From positions 155,008,870-155,072,869 of the forward strand of contig NC_085136.1 of assembly GCF_035046485.1 (NCBI RefSeq): a stretch of DNA of 64,000 nucleotides. Direction: 5' to 3'. The notes under the pieces are model-generated. The model saw nothing but the letters and a program-made list of their open reading frames with translations. It had not been told where the DNA came from and did not search any database. A program made the translations under genes and the position numbers. Below, piece after piece: positions 42,994 through 54,502 of the stretch. The stretch comes from Aedes albopictus (taxonomy: Eukaryota; Arthropoda; Insecta; Diptera; Culicidae). Within the stretch, counting starts at the first letter, position 1; the number at the start of each line of letters is the position of its first letter.

Positions 42994-44725
42994 TGTAAAG
43001 TGAGGGTGTTTTTAACTGAACATCAATTCCAGTACCAGCTTAAGCACCAACCTTGCAGACTACAAGGATGCCAATACTGTGTGTCTGAGCCCGACAAACC
43101 CGAGAGAGACACTCAGGGCAGGTTCTCAATTTACCGGATTCCCGATTCGATTTCCCGAGTACTCAATCTACTCACACTTAGCTCTCGCCAACGAAATACC
43201 GACCTTAACTCTCAAACCTCAGTACGAACGCAATAATTAAAAAATCTAATCAAAACTCTCCTCGCTCAAAATAAAACGAACCACCACTAATATTTCGCAA
43301 TCGACGCTAGGGATCAATTTGGTATCACGTTTATTGGTACTCACAATCTACCTAAACCTAGCTATCCCTATATCGTTCGGTGTGTTTGTTCGTGGCTTAT
43401 CACTACAGGTACCGGTTTTCCGTTGCGGCCGATGATGATGCTCCTGTGCTCTTCTCGATGCTGCGCTCCTAGCTTGATGGTCTTCGCTAGACCCCGGTTT
43501 TCTCGACGCCTTGGATTGTTCACACGTGTCGCGTGGGTGAAGCGCACGTGGTCTCCACGATGGGTCTACGGATCTTCTTTTCGGATACGCGCTGTAGATT
43601 CAGTTCACGAGGCTTATGTCCGGGTGCACGGGGGATCTTCCGCGATCGTTGCTCGATCGACCTACGGCCTCTGCCGAATCGGAAGGGGGAGATGTTCTTC
43701 TGATCATCCACGTTGCGAATCCCCTAAACTTTTGCCTCCGCGCACTTCGTAGACGATCCAAACCAGCTTGAAACGACCTCTGGATCTAATCATCCCTCTA
43801 CGGCACGTGGAGATGGCCCGCAGGTTATCTAGCACGGAAAAAACCAACGAAGACACAAAAAAGCCACGTGGTGTGGCTGAGCCACCCACACACACCATAT
43901 TAAAACACACCGTTTTCTACTGACATAACAAATCTTTACCTTTTCTCTGTGTCGATCTTCGGAAATACGAGATCTTGTCTGCTATGGTTTCGGGATGTCA
44001 CACTATCTATGCAAAGATTAATCTAAGGTTTAGTACCATCTTGACTATACACAGAACCATCGATTTACCTACGTTGAAGGTGTTCTGAACACCTCAGAAT
44101 TCACCTTGTAACACTCTCGATAATCTTGTTTCTCCTAACTTCACTAGGTAATCTCTAGTTAATCACTAGTTAGTCGCTCTCACTACAGCTCTAAGCCGGT
44201 CACGCTAAAACTTTGCCTTTTCTTTGGCTTCACTACTTAAAAACGCCTGGTAGACTACGTCTGGATGGTTCTGAGCGAACTTTAGAAGTGACCGAGTTGT
44301 TCAAGCGAGGAGAATAAGATGGGCCCATTTGGCCTTATGAGTAACTAATACCTACGCGATCTTTGGCGGAAGTTAATCGCTTTGGGTTTCATCCCCAGGA
44401 TCTGTCCTCTTTCCTCCAATGAAACCTCAAACCTACATCTGATTGTCTGTCTCGTTTTTGATGTGTCATTTCTTTATCATCGTTATCACGCGATCTCTAA
44501 TACACCGGCGCTTAGTAAAGTTACGCTATTGCAGGTAGTTGTTTCTGGTGGAGTCTTCACGCCTACAATCTCCTTTGCAAATATTATAAGATTTTGCTCG
44601 TTCACTCGAGTTCACTCGGTTATCCGAGCACTTGTGAGCTTTTGTACTAAAAATTCATTTAGAAATTCAATTTGGACGGTGATATGAGGTATACACAGTA
44701 AACGTTCGATTTCATGACTGTTACA
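42994..44725. mobile_element. LTR-like insertion in the tandem array (possible solo LTR)
   Basis: 1732 bp starting TGTAA and ending TTACA, flanked by a 4-bp duplication CAGT (42990-42993 and 44726-44729). TG...CA ends and a 4-bp duplication fit a Ty3/gypsy-type solo LTR. AATAAA near 43264 could be its polyadenylation signal. ORFs at 43423-43910 on both strands are not recognised. At 1.7 kb it is long for an LTR, so a small non-autonomous LTR element is an alternative. Confidence 0.6.
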
Positions 44726-45340
44726 CAGTGGGCAGGGAAACATTCTCAGACCATATCGGAACCGGTAGTGTTACTGAACCGGTTCCAGATGTCACGACGG
44801 AAGTAGCCAAGTATAAAAGTTAACAAACCCCTTACATGCGACGCATCAAATCGCAAGCTCTTCAGGCAACCTGATAAACGGTTGATGAAAGAGAATAGTT
44901 TCAGATCATATTTGGATCAACTGATAGAGTTCCGGAACCGGTTCCGGTGTCCCGCTGGAAGTGGTCAAATGTAGTAGATATCAAAACCCATGCCTGCGGC
45001 ACATTAAACAGCGGCTTTTTAAATAACGTAATGAACGATTAGTCAGAAAATAGGCTCAGACCACAACGAAGATCTTTATAAAGGCTACCGATAGTGTTCC
45101 AGGATTGATCTAGTGTGTCCAGCCGGAAGTGGCCAAATGCCAAAAAGAATCAAACCTATGCATGCGACACATCGAACCGCGGTCTTTTTTTAAAGCATGA
45201 GGAACGATTAGCAAAAAAATAGGCGCAGACCACAATAGAGGCTACCGATAGTGATGCAAAACCAGCATTGGGTGCTTCCTAGGGTGCTTCGCAGGAACTT
45301 CAAAAATGAACAAAGCCAATGCAAGCGACAAATATGTGTA
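44726..45340 (-). repeat. Diverged continuation of the ~152-bp tandem array
   Basis: Four weaker monomers (GTGGGCAGGGAAACATTC, CATGCGACACATC, GAACCGGTTCCGG, GTGGTCAAATG) decay in similarity toward 45340, as at the edge of an array. Confidence 0.7.
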
Positions 45341-45843
45341 AGAAAACAAAATCTTGACTGAACTAAGGCCACATACATACAGACGTCTTACTGTACTCAC
45401 TCTCCATCGTCCTTGTTTTCAACGGTTGAAACAAATATGTATTAATCGTTGTTGCTTGTTTGACGTCTGCTCACTACCAACATCAAGCCGCAGTGAAACG
45501 CAACCTGATTAGCATTTGGCGATTATTTTTTTCGTAACGATGAATATAATAGCAATATGTTACGAATGATATGTCTGTTTGTCTGTACTAAAGCAATCTC
45601 ATTAAATCACTGGAGTGTAAAAACATACAGTAGGATAAGTCAACGTTATATGAGAAAATTATCGCATTAACCCCGGAGAAAGTTTTTTCAATCCTCTTTT
45701 CCGTCTAAAACTACTGGGAATTTTTTTATGGGATTTTGTATGGGCAATTTCACTTGCATTTTTTGTCAAATTTTACATGAATTTTGTAACCTATGATAAT
45801 AAAATATATAGCCTAAAGTGTGAAGAAAAAACTATGTCGAAGA
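45341..45843. other. No gene seen
   Basis: AT-rich spacer without supported features. Confidence 0.4.
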
Positions 45844-45851
45844 CCGTAAAG

Positions 45852-46681
45852 CAGGGCTGTCCAACATACGGCCCGCGGAATCGATGAATGAAACTTGGCC
45901 CAAGGATTGAAATATTTGAAGATATTTCATATTTAAATAAAATTTAGGCCGTTACAAATATTTATTTCCCTTTTTGTCCCACCACTCTTTGGCTGGTCGA
46001 GGGGGGGGGGATAAAAATAATAAAGCATTTATTCTGAAAAATATTAAAAACTCATCGGATTTGTTAAAGATATTTTGGCAAGACCCGATATTTTGATAAA
46101 TATTTTTTTATCTGCCCCCTCAAAATGCAAAACCCAGCCAAAAATTTTTGAAGGGGGGGGGGAGATAAAAAGTCAAAAATAAATTTGTATCAGCCTTAAT
46201 ATTAAAAATAAACTCGAAATAGGTAGAGTGTTTTGTTAAAAATTTTCAAAGATTAAAAAATTTAAATACATAAATTTAAAAATTTTAAGCTTGAAAGGTA
46301 CAGCCAAATTTGAAGCAGAATTTCAGCAAAATTTACTGAATTTCAGAAAAACGTTGCTGCTGAACAGCAGAGTTTACTGAACGAATCAGGAAAGTTTGCT
46401 GAATTTCAGCAAATTGTTTGCTGCAACCTGCAGTTCGGCAAAATTCAGAAAAAAAAGTATTCAGGGTGATTTTTGCAAAACAATCAAGAATTCTTGCTCA
46501 CATTTTATGACCCAAATGATGTCAGTGTTGTGATTTGCCGTGAGAACGGGTAATCGGATGTACAAAATTTCACTGTTGCATTCGTGCTTTCGAAATTTGA
46601 TGTCGAAATTTAATATCTGGCCCGTCGACTGGTATGGAGTATCACTTGTGGCCCGCGGCCACGAAAGGTTGGGCAGGCCTG
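45852..46681. mobile_element. hAT-type MITE (CAGGGCTGTCCAAC ends)
   Basis: 830 bp. The left end CAGGGCTGTCCAAC..GGCCCGCGG faces GGCCCGCGG..GGTTGGGCAGGCCTG on the right. The 8-bp duplication CCGTAAAG flanks it (45844-45851 and 46682-46689). The CAGGG-TG-CCAAC pattern is a known hAT end type. The interior is AT-rich with two G9-G10 runs and no transposase. Confidence 0.9.
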
Positions 46682-46689
46682 CCGTAAAG

Positions 46690-47456
46690 TCATCTGTGAT
46701 TGTGAAAGACGTTATATCCTAGCTTGTAATTATCGTCTTGATGTTGATCGGTCTTCAGTGATAGTGAAGGTGCTCAAGCAGTCAACTGAAAATTCTGATA
46801 TTTTTCAGCCCAGTCTATACGTTTAACGTAACGTCGGAATATGTTCAATTAATAAATTTCCCAATTTTATTAAAATTATTGCTTTTCTAAATAAGGTATT
46901 CTCAGGATTCAGGAACAGTTCGCATTACGTTGACGGAAAGATCATGCTTCGGAATAATGGCCCTAGCACAGAAACTAGCTTAACAAACAATAGTAGAAGA
47001 TTCCAAAAACAGGACCGAATTCTAAACCGCCCGATAAGTAGGAGATTGTCCACATCACGACGGTTTCAAACCGAACGGACTCAATAAATACCAAAACTTC
47101 CGTATGACATTTTTAAGTTAGGCTAGGCCATCTTGACTAGGAAACCTTGACCGATTGAACCCTTGAATAGGCGCCATACAGATCGAAACGTCGGAAAAAA
47201 TCATAAACTAGTGTTTTCGATTCCCCCAAAAGGCTGAAGCCAACATTCTGAAGCAAAATCATCCCAGTCGTATCCCAACCAAGGAAAGATCATGAGTACA
47301 TGTTCGACGAGAAAGGCACTATCACCACTAGGTGGATTAATCTGGGTTTTTATGCATCTGGTTGAATCAATTATATTAGTGGGCTGCTCAAAACTGGACT
47401 CCCAAACTTCAAGAATAGCATCTTCAAAGGCTACTGACGATTTCTGCTCTGATTTT
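46690..47456. other. No supported gene
   Basis: Spacer. The 98-codon minus ORF at 47201-47497 runs into the repeat copy and shows no domain. Confidence 0.4.
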
Positions 47457-47566
47457 CGTAACTCGCGCGGTTGGCCACCACTGACTGTCAGCACCACGCT
47501 AATGCTGAATTCAAAAAGCGAGATTTTGTCAACGTGTTATTCAAAATACAACATCGCGATCGCTCG
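47457..47566. repeat. 110-bp short interspersed repeat (copy 2)
   Basis: Same length and about 85-90% similar to 25818-25927 by eye, starting CGTAACTCGCGCGGTTGG and ending CGCGATCGCTCG. Confidence 0.8.
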
Positions 47567-49153
47567 AAGGTTTACCTCATTGCAGACCACAATCTTTGCA
47601 AACGAGACGAGTGTTTTCGATATCTTCGGTGACTCACTTTGTTCTGGGAAGTTCCCAGTGGAAACTGTTATCCTGATATACCTCTGTTTGGCACAAGAAG
47701 CACGTGTCTTTAAGCCCGTCGTAAAACACATTTCCATTTGATGAAATAATTTTCTTGACATCTAAGTACACACCTTGTACGACAGTTTTCAAGTCACCAG
47801 GTGACGTTGTACTAAACTGCAATCATAATCATAATAAAATCGTAAATAACAAAATGCTGTCCATGTCTTCACCGAAACTGAACATTTAAAATTCAATATT
47901 GAATTTAGACTGGTTGTCAACACCGAGTTTCAAATATTTGAATAGATCGATCCCCTGCACCCTCCCAAGATGATGCTTTTTCTCAATTTTCCATCCGGTC
48001 GATAATCCAACGCTCCACAAATGTACCCGGATTTGGTGCACCTTTCGAAAATCCTCAGCTTCATCTTTGTTGACACAAGCAATGAATAAAAATGTGGAAA
48101 TGATTCAATTTAGTCATCTGTCGACGATAATACCTTCACATTTTTCGTCCGACACTCTCGGTAACCCCTGCCTGAACATCCGGTTCGCCCACTGGAGCTC
48201 CAAAAGTCTCATAGCATTGTGTTACAATCGAAGAAATGTAGTAGCTAGGTACCTAACCACGAATCGGGTGGCTTTGTGTCTTTCGACGGTCCTGCACTTG
48301 CCCGTACCTACTCTTATATCGGAATTCCTTCCACCTCAGTGCACGAACGATTGCAAGGCATGTCTAGCAAGACCACACCACTTGGCTTCTTTTCACCATC
48401 TGCTGCTCGCTCTCTCCATTCAGTACAAGTACAGATAGATGGGTGTACATACGCCGAAAACCGGTAGCCGAAAAGGCAAAACCAATGTGTGAGAGCTTTC
48501 GGAGAATGCAAAAATTATTCTCAATTGGAAAATTCTTTCCCTTTTATTTCCGCCTTGACAAAGCCAACACGCCAGAATTCGGTTTGGCATGGTGTGACTT
48601 CGGGTGATTCGTAATTCAAGTTGGTTGGTGTTATTTTTTTTCCTCCGCTGTCGGTCGTTTGGAGTCACACATTGTTGTTCGCCAAAATATATGCCGGAAA
48701 GACACATTGGTCCGCTCCGATGGCTGGCTGCTGGCGTAAGATCTTTTTCAACCCTTTTCTTACGTCGCCTTCACCCAATAAAACGGCATTATGGGTTACT
48801 AGGGAGTGTGAAAAATCAATAAATTTTGCACCATCTTTGCAGCATCAGAATTATACCATAAAATGGAAATGGTCAAGCAATGGCAGCGGAGGAAAATTTT
48901 ACGAGGCAATAATTCGGTAATCGTAATTTTATGATGCTTGAAATTTCTTTGTTTGGGAGAATTTTATTAAAAGAAGGTGTTCATGCTTTCAAAGTTAGGA
49001 AGGAAATGACTAACTTTATTAAGTGAGTGTTCAAAAATCACAAATCAATCTATATTTGGGTATAAAAGATTCTTATGAGCCTTAAAATCTAGACCTGGTA
49101 CGGCAAAACGGCAGATTTATTTGTTCTTCATCACATTTATAACATCAAATATG
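47567..49153. other. No supported gene
   Basis: Several short ORFs, none with recognisable content. No strong repeats noticed. Confidence 0.4.
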
Positions 49154-49155
49154 TA

Positions 49156-49364
49156 AGGTACACCGGGGCAAGTTGAAACGGGTGGGGCAAGATGAAACAG
49201 CGGGTTAACATGGTGATATCTAATGATGGTCAACAGTTTGAATACATAGTTTTTGATTCAAACCATCTTTTGGCGAAAGAAAAATTTCTAAAATGTATTG
49301 AAAACTATTTCAAAACTTCGCGTTTCATCTTGCCCCACCCGTTTCAACTTGCCCCGGTGTACCT
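49156..49364. mobile_element. 209-bp TA-flanked MITE
   Basis: Terminal inverted repeats of about 43 bp, starting AGGTACACCGGGGCAAGTTG and ending CAACTTGCCCCGGTGTACCT. TA lies on each side (49154-49155, 49365-49366). Inner GTGGGGCAAGATGAAAC is mirrored too. No coding capacity. Confidence 0.9.
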
Positions 49365-49366
49365 TA

Positions 49367-49482
49367 ACCAACAATACACCACCACAATACTCGGTTTGTG
49401 ACCACGAGCTGATGAAGAAAACCGCCTACACCTCCAAAAACATGACCATACGTAGCACCTTTTTCCAACACAGCTTCCATTA
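49367..49482 (+). pseudogene. RTE-type endonuclease remnant, left of the palindrome
   Basis: TSKNMTIRSTFFQHSFHYT matches the endonuclease segment that in the 54.5-kb copy reads SRGMVVRSTFFPRRDIHKATW. The sequence breaks at the TA where the 13.4-kb palindrome begins and continues at 62872. Confidence 0.65.
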
Positions 49483-49484
49483 TA

Positions 49485-50480
49485 CAGGGTGACTGGTAAT
49501 TCGTGTTACACCCGAAAGGAGGTGAAAGTAGACCATATTTGCAGCAAAAAATTGTTCCACAGGTAGGTCCGGAAATCACTGCTAAGTGAGTTATTCAAAA
49601 ATTAGTGTTATTAAATTACCCCATCTTTAAACATCTCTAACTCAGAAACTATGAACCGTATAATCAATCTTAGCGCATGGATAGAAAGCTTAAAGCTTTG
49701 TCTTTTAATGCTCTTTGGACAGGTAATTGATAAAAAGTCATTTAAGTGCAGAAATTTTGACTTTTATGTAAAAAGTGCCTAAAAATGTACCCCCTTTTTA
49801 CCTTTTTTGATAGTTTACTCGTGAAAAACGTGATAAATGTGAGAAATGTTCTTCTACAAAACATTCATTTTTTGATACGCTACCAAACTGTCCTTTGGTG
49901 CAACATTGTATCTTTCATAGTTTTGTCACAATCTTGAATTCAAAATTTTGTGAAATAAATCAATGTTTTTATTGCAATACTGTCTGGCAACCCTACACGT
50001 TTGCTTGCTGTTGGTCGTCGTGCGCATGGCAACGAAGTCCAGCGTCGCGGCGGCGGTCATCGTTTGACAGAGCCAACAGTGAACGGCAAATTGCGCGCAA
50101 TGTTTATGAATCAATCTCAAGGCATACTTTTCTTTGGGTGAAGATTCGATTCGCCTAGATGCCATAACCCAAACCCACTCACTGGTGGAATTTAGCGAGA
50201 TCATACCGCTGGGTGGCACCGTTTTAAGGGATATTCAAACCTACGGGCCGAGACTGGGTCCGGGCCGGGATCGCGGCCGAGACTCGATAGGGCTTTTGTC
50301 ACTTCGTTCTCACGGCACACAATGCTCACCGGGCTATAGCGCCTGCGCACCAGCAATTTATGTTGCGCGAACGCACGCACAGTGAAGCGGTTGTCATTTT
50401 TGTTTTTGTTTCTGCGCACTTTCTCCAGTTTGTTTGATGTACATTCATCCAGAACTTTCTTTTGTAATTTCTATAGGAAT
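49485..50480. repeat. Outer, non-tandem part of the palindrome left arm
   Basis: About 1 kb of complex sequence (mirrored at 61874-62869) including a GC-rich stretch at 50000-50390. ORFs here (for example 50134-50385 and its mirror 61969-62220) occur identically in both arms but have no recognisable domain. Confidence 0.7.
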
Positions 50481-53400
50481 CTGGGATTCCTCCAGCTTTT
50501 TTTATGATTTCCCTTGGAGTGCTTTCTGGGACTCTCCCGTAGTTCTTTCTGGAAAACCTCTAATGAGATTCTTCTAGGAGTCCTTCCTGGTATTTCTCCA
50601 GCTACTCCGTCTGGGTTTTTGTCCTTGAGTTCTACTAAAATTTCTTCTGGGATACTTTCAAGAACTGGTTTAGAATTTTTCTCCAGAAATTCCTCCAGGA
50701 GTAGCTTTCTACAGTTTATTTATTTTCAGTTCAACGGGAAGCCCTCCTGAAGTTCCTGAGAGTGAGTCCTGGAGCTCCCCAGGCATTCCTCCAGGGCACC
50801 CCCAAAAAATACCAAGGGAATTTCTTTAGAATTAGCCCAAGAATTCCTCCAGCATTTGTCGTAGAATCACCCTAGGATTTTACTGGGAATTTCTTCATTA
50901 TAACTCTGGAAATTAATGCAGGAGTTCTCCAGCAATAATGCATACTTCACTTCAGGATTTTTCCCGAAAATTCCTGCATTAATACCACCAGGACTTCCTC
51001 AAGGGATTCCTCCAAAAAATCCTCCACGATGTCAACAAAAAATTCTTCCAGGAATAACTCCAGAAATTCATCTCGAAATTCCTACAGGAATTTCTCTTCA
51101 GGAATTGTGGAAGGGATTTCATCAGGAATTCTTCCAGGGATTTCACAAGACAATTTTTCAATAAATTGCTCCAAGACTTTCTTTAAGAATTCCTGCAAGG
51201 ATTTATCTAGGAATTCTTCTGACGATTCCTCTAGATTTTTTTCCACGGTGTCCCCCAAGAATTCTTCCAATTATTCCTCCATGAGTTCCTGCAGGAATTT
51301 ATCCCGAAATTCTACCAGGAAATCCTGCAGGGATCCCACCATAAATTCCTCCTGTAATTGCTGCAGGAGATTCTCTAGAGGTTCCTCCAAGGATTCCTCT
51401 AGAATTCCTTCCAGAATTTCTGCCAGGAAATCATCAAGAAATTCATCCCAGGAAATCATCAAGAAATTCCTCTAGAAATTCCTTCAGTAATACCTCCAGA
51501 AATTCCTTCAGTAATTCCTCACAGAATTCCTCTAGGAATTTCTACAGGGATTTCTTCAAAAATTTCTCCAGAAAGTACTCCAGGCATTTCTCCAAGAATT
51601 ACTTCATGAATTTCTCCATAAATTATTCCAGGAATTCCTCCAGAAATTACTTCAGGTACTACTCCAGGAGTTCCTCCAAGAATTCCACCGGAAATTCCTC
51701 AAGGAATACCTCCAGAAATTCCATCAGGTATTTTTCCAGGAAGTCTTCTTAGAAATACTCCAGGCATAACTCCAAGAATTTCTCCGTGAGTATCTCCAGG
51801 TATTCCTACAGGATTCTGACAGGAGACAGGAGATGTTTATCCAGGAACTACTGCAAGATGTCCTCCAATTTTTTTTTCCAGGAATTCCTCCAGTGATTCC
51901 TTCATAAATTTCTCCAGTAAATGCTCCAGAAAATTCTTTAGAGATTCCTTCAGAATTCCTTCCTGTATTTCCTCCAGGAAATCGTCCGGAAATTTCGCCA
52001 GTGATTCCTTTAATAAATCTTCTATGGATTCCTCCAGGAGTTCGTACAGAATATCCTCCAGACATTCCTCCAGAAAGCACTCCAGGAATTCCTCTAAGAA
52101 TTTCGCCAGTGATTTCTTTCGTCCAGAAATTTCTCCAGTGATTCCTTTAATAAATCTTCTAGGGATTCCCCCAGGAATTCCTACAAAATATCCACCAGAA
52201 ATTCCTCCAGGCATTCCTCCAGGAATTCCTACAGAAAATACTCCAGGAATTACTCCAGGAATTCATCCACGAACTTTTCCAGAAATTTCTCCAGGAATTC
52301 CTCCGAAAATTCCTCCAAGAATTCTTTCAGGAATTTTTCCATAAAGTCCTCCAGGATATACTCCATGAATTACTCCAAGAATTGCTTCAGGAATAACTCG
52401 AGCAATTCCTCCAAAAATTCCTCCAAGAATTCCTTCAGGAATTCTTCCATAAAGCCTTCCAGGAAATACTCCATTAATTACTCCAAGAATTGCTTCAGGA
52501 ATAACACTAGGAATTCCTTCACGAACTGCTTCAGAAATGACTTCAGGGATTCCTACGGGAATTCTTCCAGGAACTACTTCAGGCTGTCCTCAAAAAAATC
52601 CTCCAGGAATTCTACAAGGAAATACTTACAGGATTCCTCCAAGAATTACTCCAGGAACTACTCCAGGAAAGCCGCCAAGAATTCCTCCCGGAAACAATCC
52701 AAGAATTCCCATAATTTCTCTTTGAATTACTCCAGGAATTCGTCAAAAAATTACTTCTGGATTTTTTCCAGAAATTCCTCCCAGAATTCCTTTCAGAAAT
52801 ACCTCAAGGAAATGCTTCAAGAATTTCTTCAGAAAATCCTTAAAGAACTCCTCCAGAAGTGCCTCCAGCCAATCTTTTAGGAATTCCTTCACGATTTTTT
52901 TCAGGAACTTCTCCAGATATTGCTTAGGAATATCTCCAGGAATTCGCCTTGAAGAACTATTCCGGAACGTACTCCAGGAATTACTCCAGGATTTCCTCAA
53001 GAAATGTCTCTTGAATTTCCTTCAAGAATTCCGTTGGTTAACTTTCCAGGAATTCCTCCCGGAATTATCTCAGGTACAGTATTCCTAAAAGAGTTACTAC
53101 AGGGATTCCAGGAATAGCTCCAGAAACTCCGTTAGAATTTACTCCAAGAATTCCTCCAGGAATCACTCCAGTAATTCCTCAAGGTAGGATGTCACCCAGG
53201 AATTTCTGTAGGAATTCTTGGAAAAAAATTTGAACGGATTCTTGATTGATATCTTGAAAGAATTCTTGGGGGAGTTCCCGTAGCAGTTTCTGAAATAATT
53301 TCTGGAGGATTTTCAGGGAGAATTCTGGAGTAATTTTTGGGGAAGATCCTGTAGGAATTTCTGGAGGATTTCCTGGGAGAAATCTTAGAAAAGTTTATTT

Positions 53401-54178
53401 AGGAATTCCTCCCAGACTTCCGCCAAGAATTGCTTCAAGAATCCCTCTATGAATTTCTCCAAAAATCCCTCGAACAGTTCTTCCTGGGATTTTTGAAGAA
53501 ATTTATTCAGGAATTACTTTACAAAGTCCTCCAGGAATTCCTTCACAAATTCCTCCAGTTTAATTCCTTCAAAAATTCCTCCAAGAATTTCTCCATGAAT
53601 TCCACCAGGAAATCCTCCAAAAAATAACTTGTGAGAGAGCTCCAGGGATTCCTTCTTGAATTCGTAAGCAATATCTGGAGGAATTCCTGAAATAATTCGT
53701 GAAGGAATTCCTAAAAGATTGGAGCCACTTCTGAATCAGCTTTTTAAAGAATTTCTGAAGAATTTATTCAGAACTCCTCCAGATATTGCTTACGAATATC
53801 TCCAGGAATCCGTCCTGAAATTCTTCCCGAAATTTCTCAAGGTTTTATTTTAGAAATTCCTCAAGAATTTTTCCAGGAAGGCCTCCAGAAATTCCTCTCA
53901 GAAACACTCTAATAATTTCTCCATGAATTACTTCAAGGCTTTCTCCAAAAACTATTCCAGAACCTACTCTACGAATTACTCCAGGATTTTCTCAAGAAAT
54001 GTCTCTAGAATTTCCTCCAAGAATTTCTTCGGTTAATCTTCCAGGAATTCCTCCCGGAATTATCTCAGGTACATGAATTCTTTAAAGAGCTACTCTGGGA
54101 AGCGCTTCATTTTTTTTTTTTTTCAGGAATAGCTTCAGAAACTCCGTTAGAACTTACTCCAAGAATTCCTCCAGGAAT
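50480..54178. repeat. Degenerate GGAATTCCTCCA tandem repeats, left arm
   Basis: Dozens of loose 12-15 bp units around CAGGAATTCCTCCA, many containing the EcoRI palindrome GAATTC. Orientation flips locally, for example at 53205-53400. Long ORFs (SRNSSRNSS, IPPGIPPGIP types) are by-products of the period. Confidence 0.9.
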
Positions 54179-54502
54179 CACCCCAGTAATTCCTCTAGGT
54201 AGGATGTCATCCGGAAATTTTTCTAAGAATTCCTCCCAGGAATTCCTTCGGAGTTCCTTTCAGGAACTACTCCCTAGAAGAATCCCTGGTGGAATCCTTG
54301 AAAGAACTCTTAAAATAATCCCTGGAGGAATTTTCGAAGAAATACCTGGAGGAAGTCTTGGAAGAATTCCTGGGGGATTTCCTTGGAGAAATTTCATTAG
54401 GAATCCCTAGAGAAATACCTGTAGTAAGCCTTGAAGGAATTTTTGAAAGAGTCACTGGTGGAATACCTGGAGAATTCAAGGAGGAATCCCTGGAGCTCTC
54501 TC

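Noticed and set aside
41980..45340. CRISPR-like regularly spaced repeats
   Set aside because: Monomers are ~152 bp and diverged throughout with no constant repeat/unique spacer pattern; eukaryotic satellite-type array.
51029..52880. Long ORFs rich in SRNSS and IPPGIP repeats (with mirrors at 59462-61437)
   Set aside because: They follow the period of the GGAATTCCTCCA tandem repeat in every frame and on both strands; no start context or domain.
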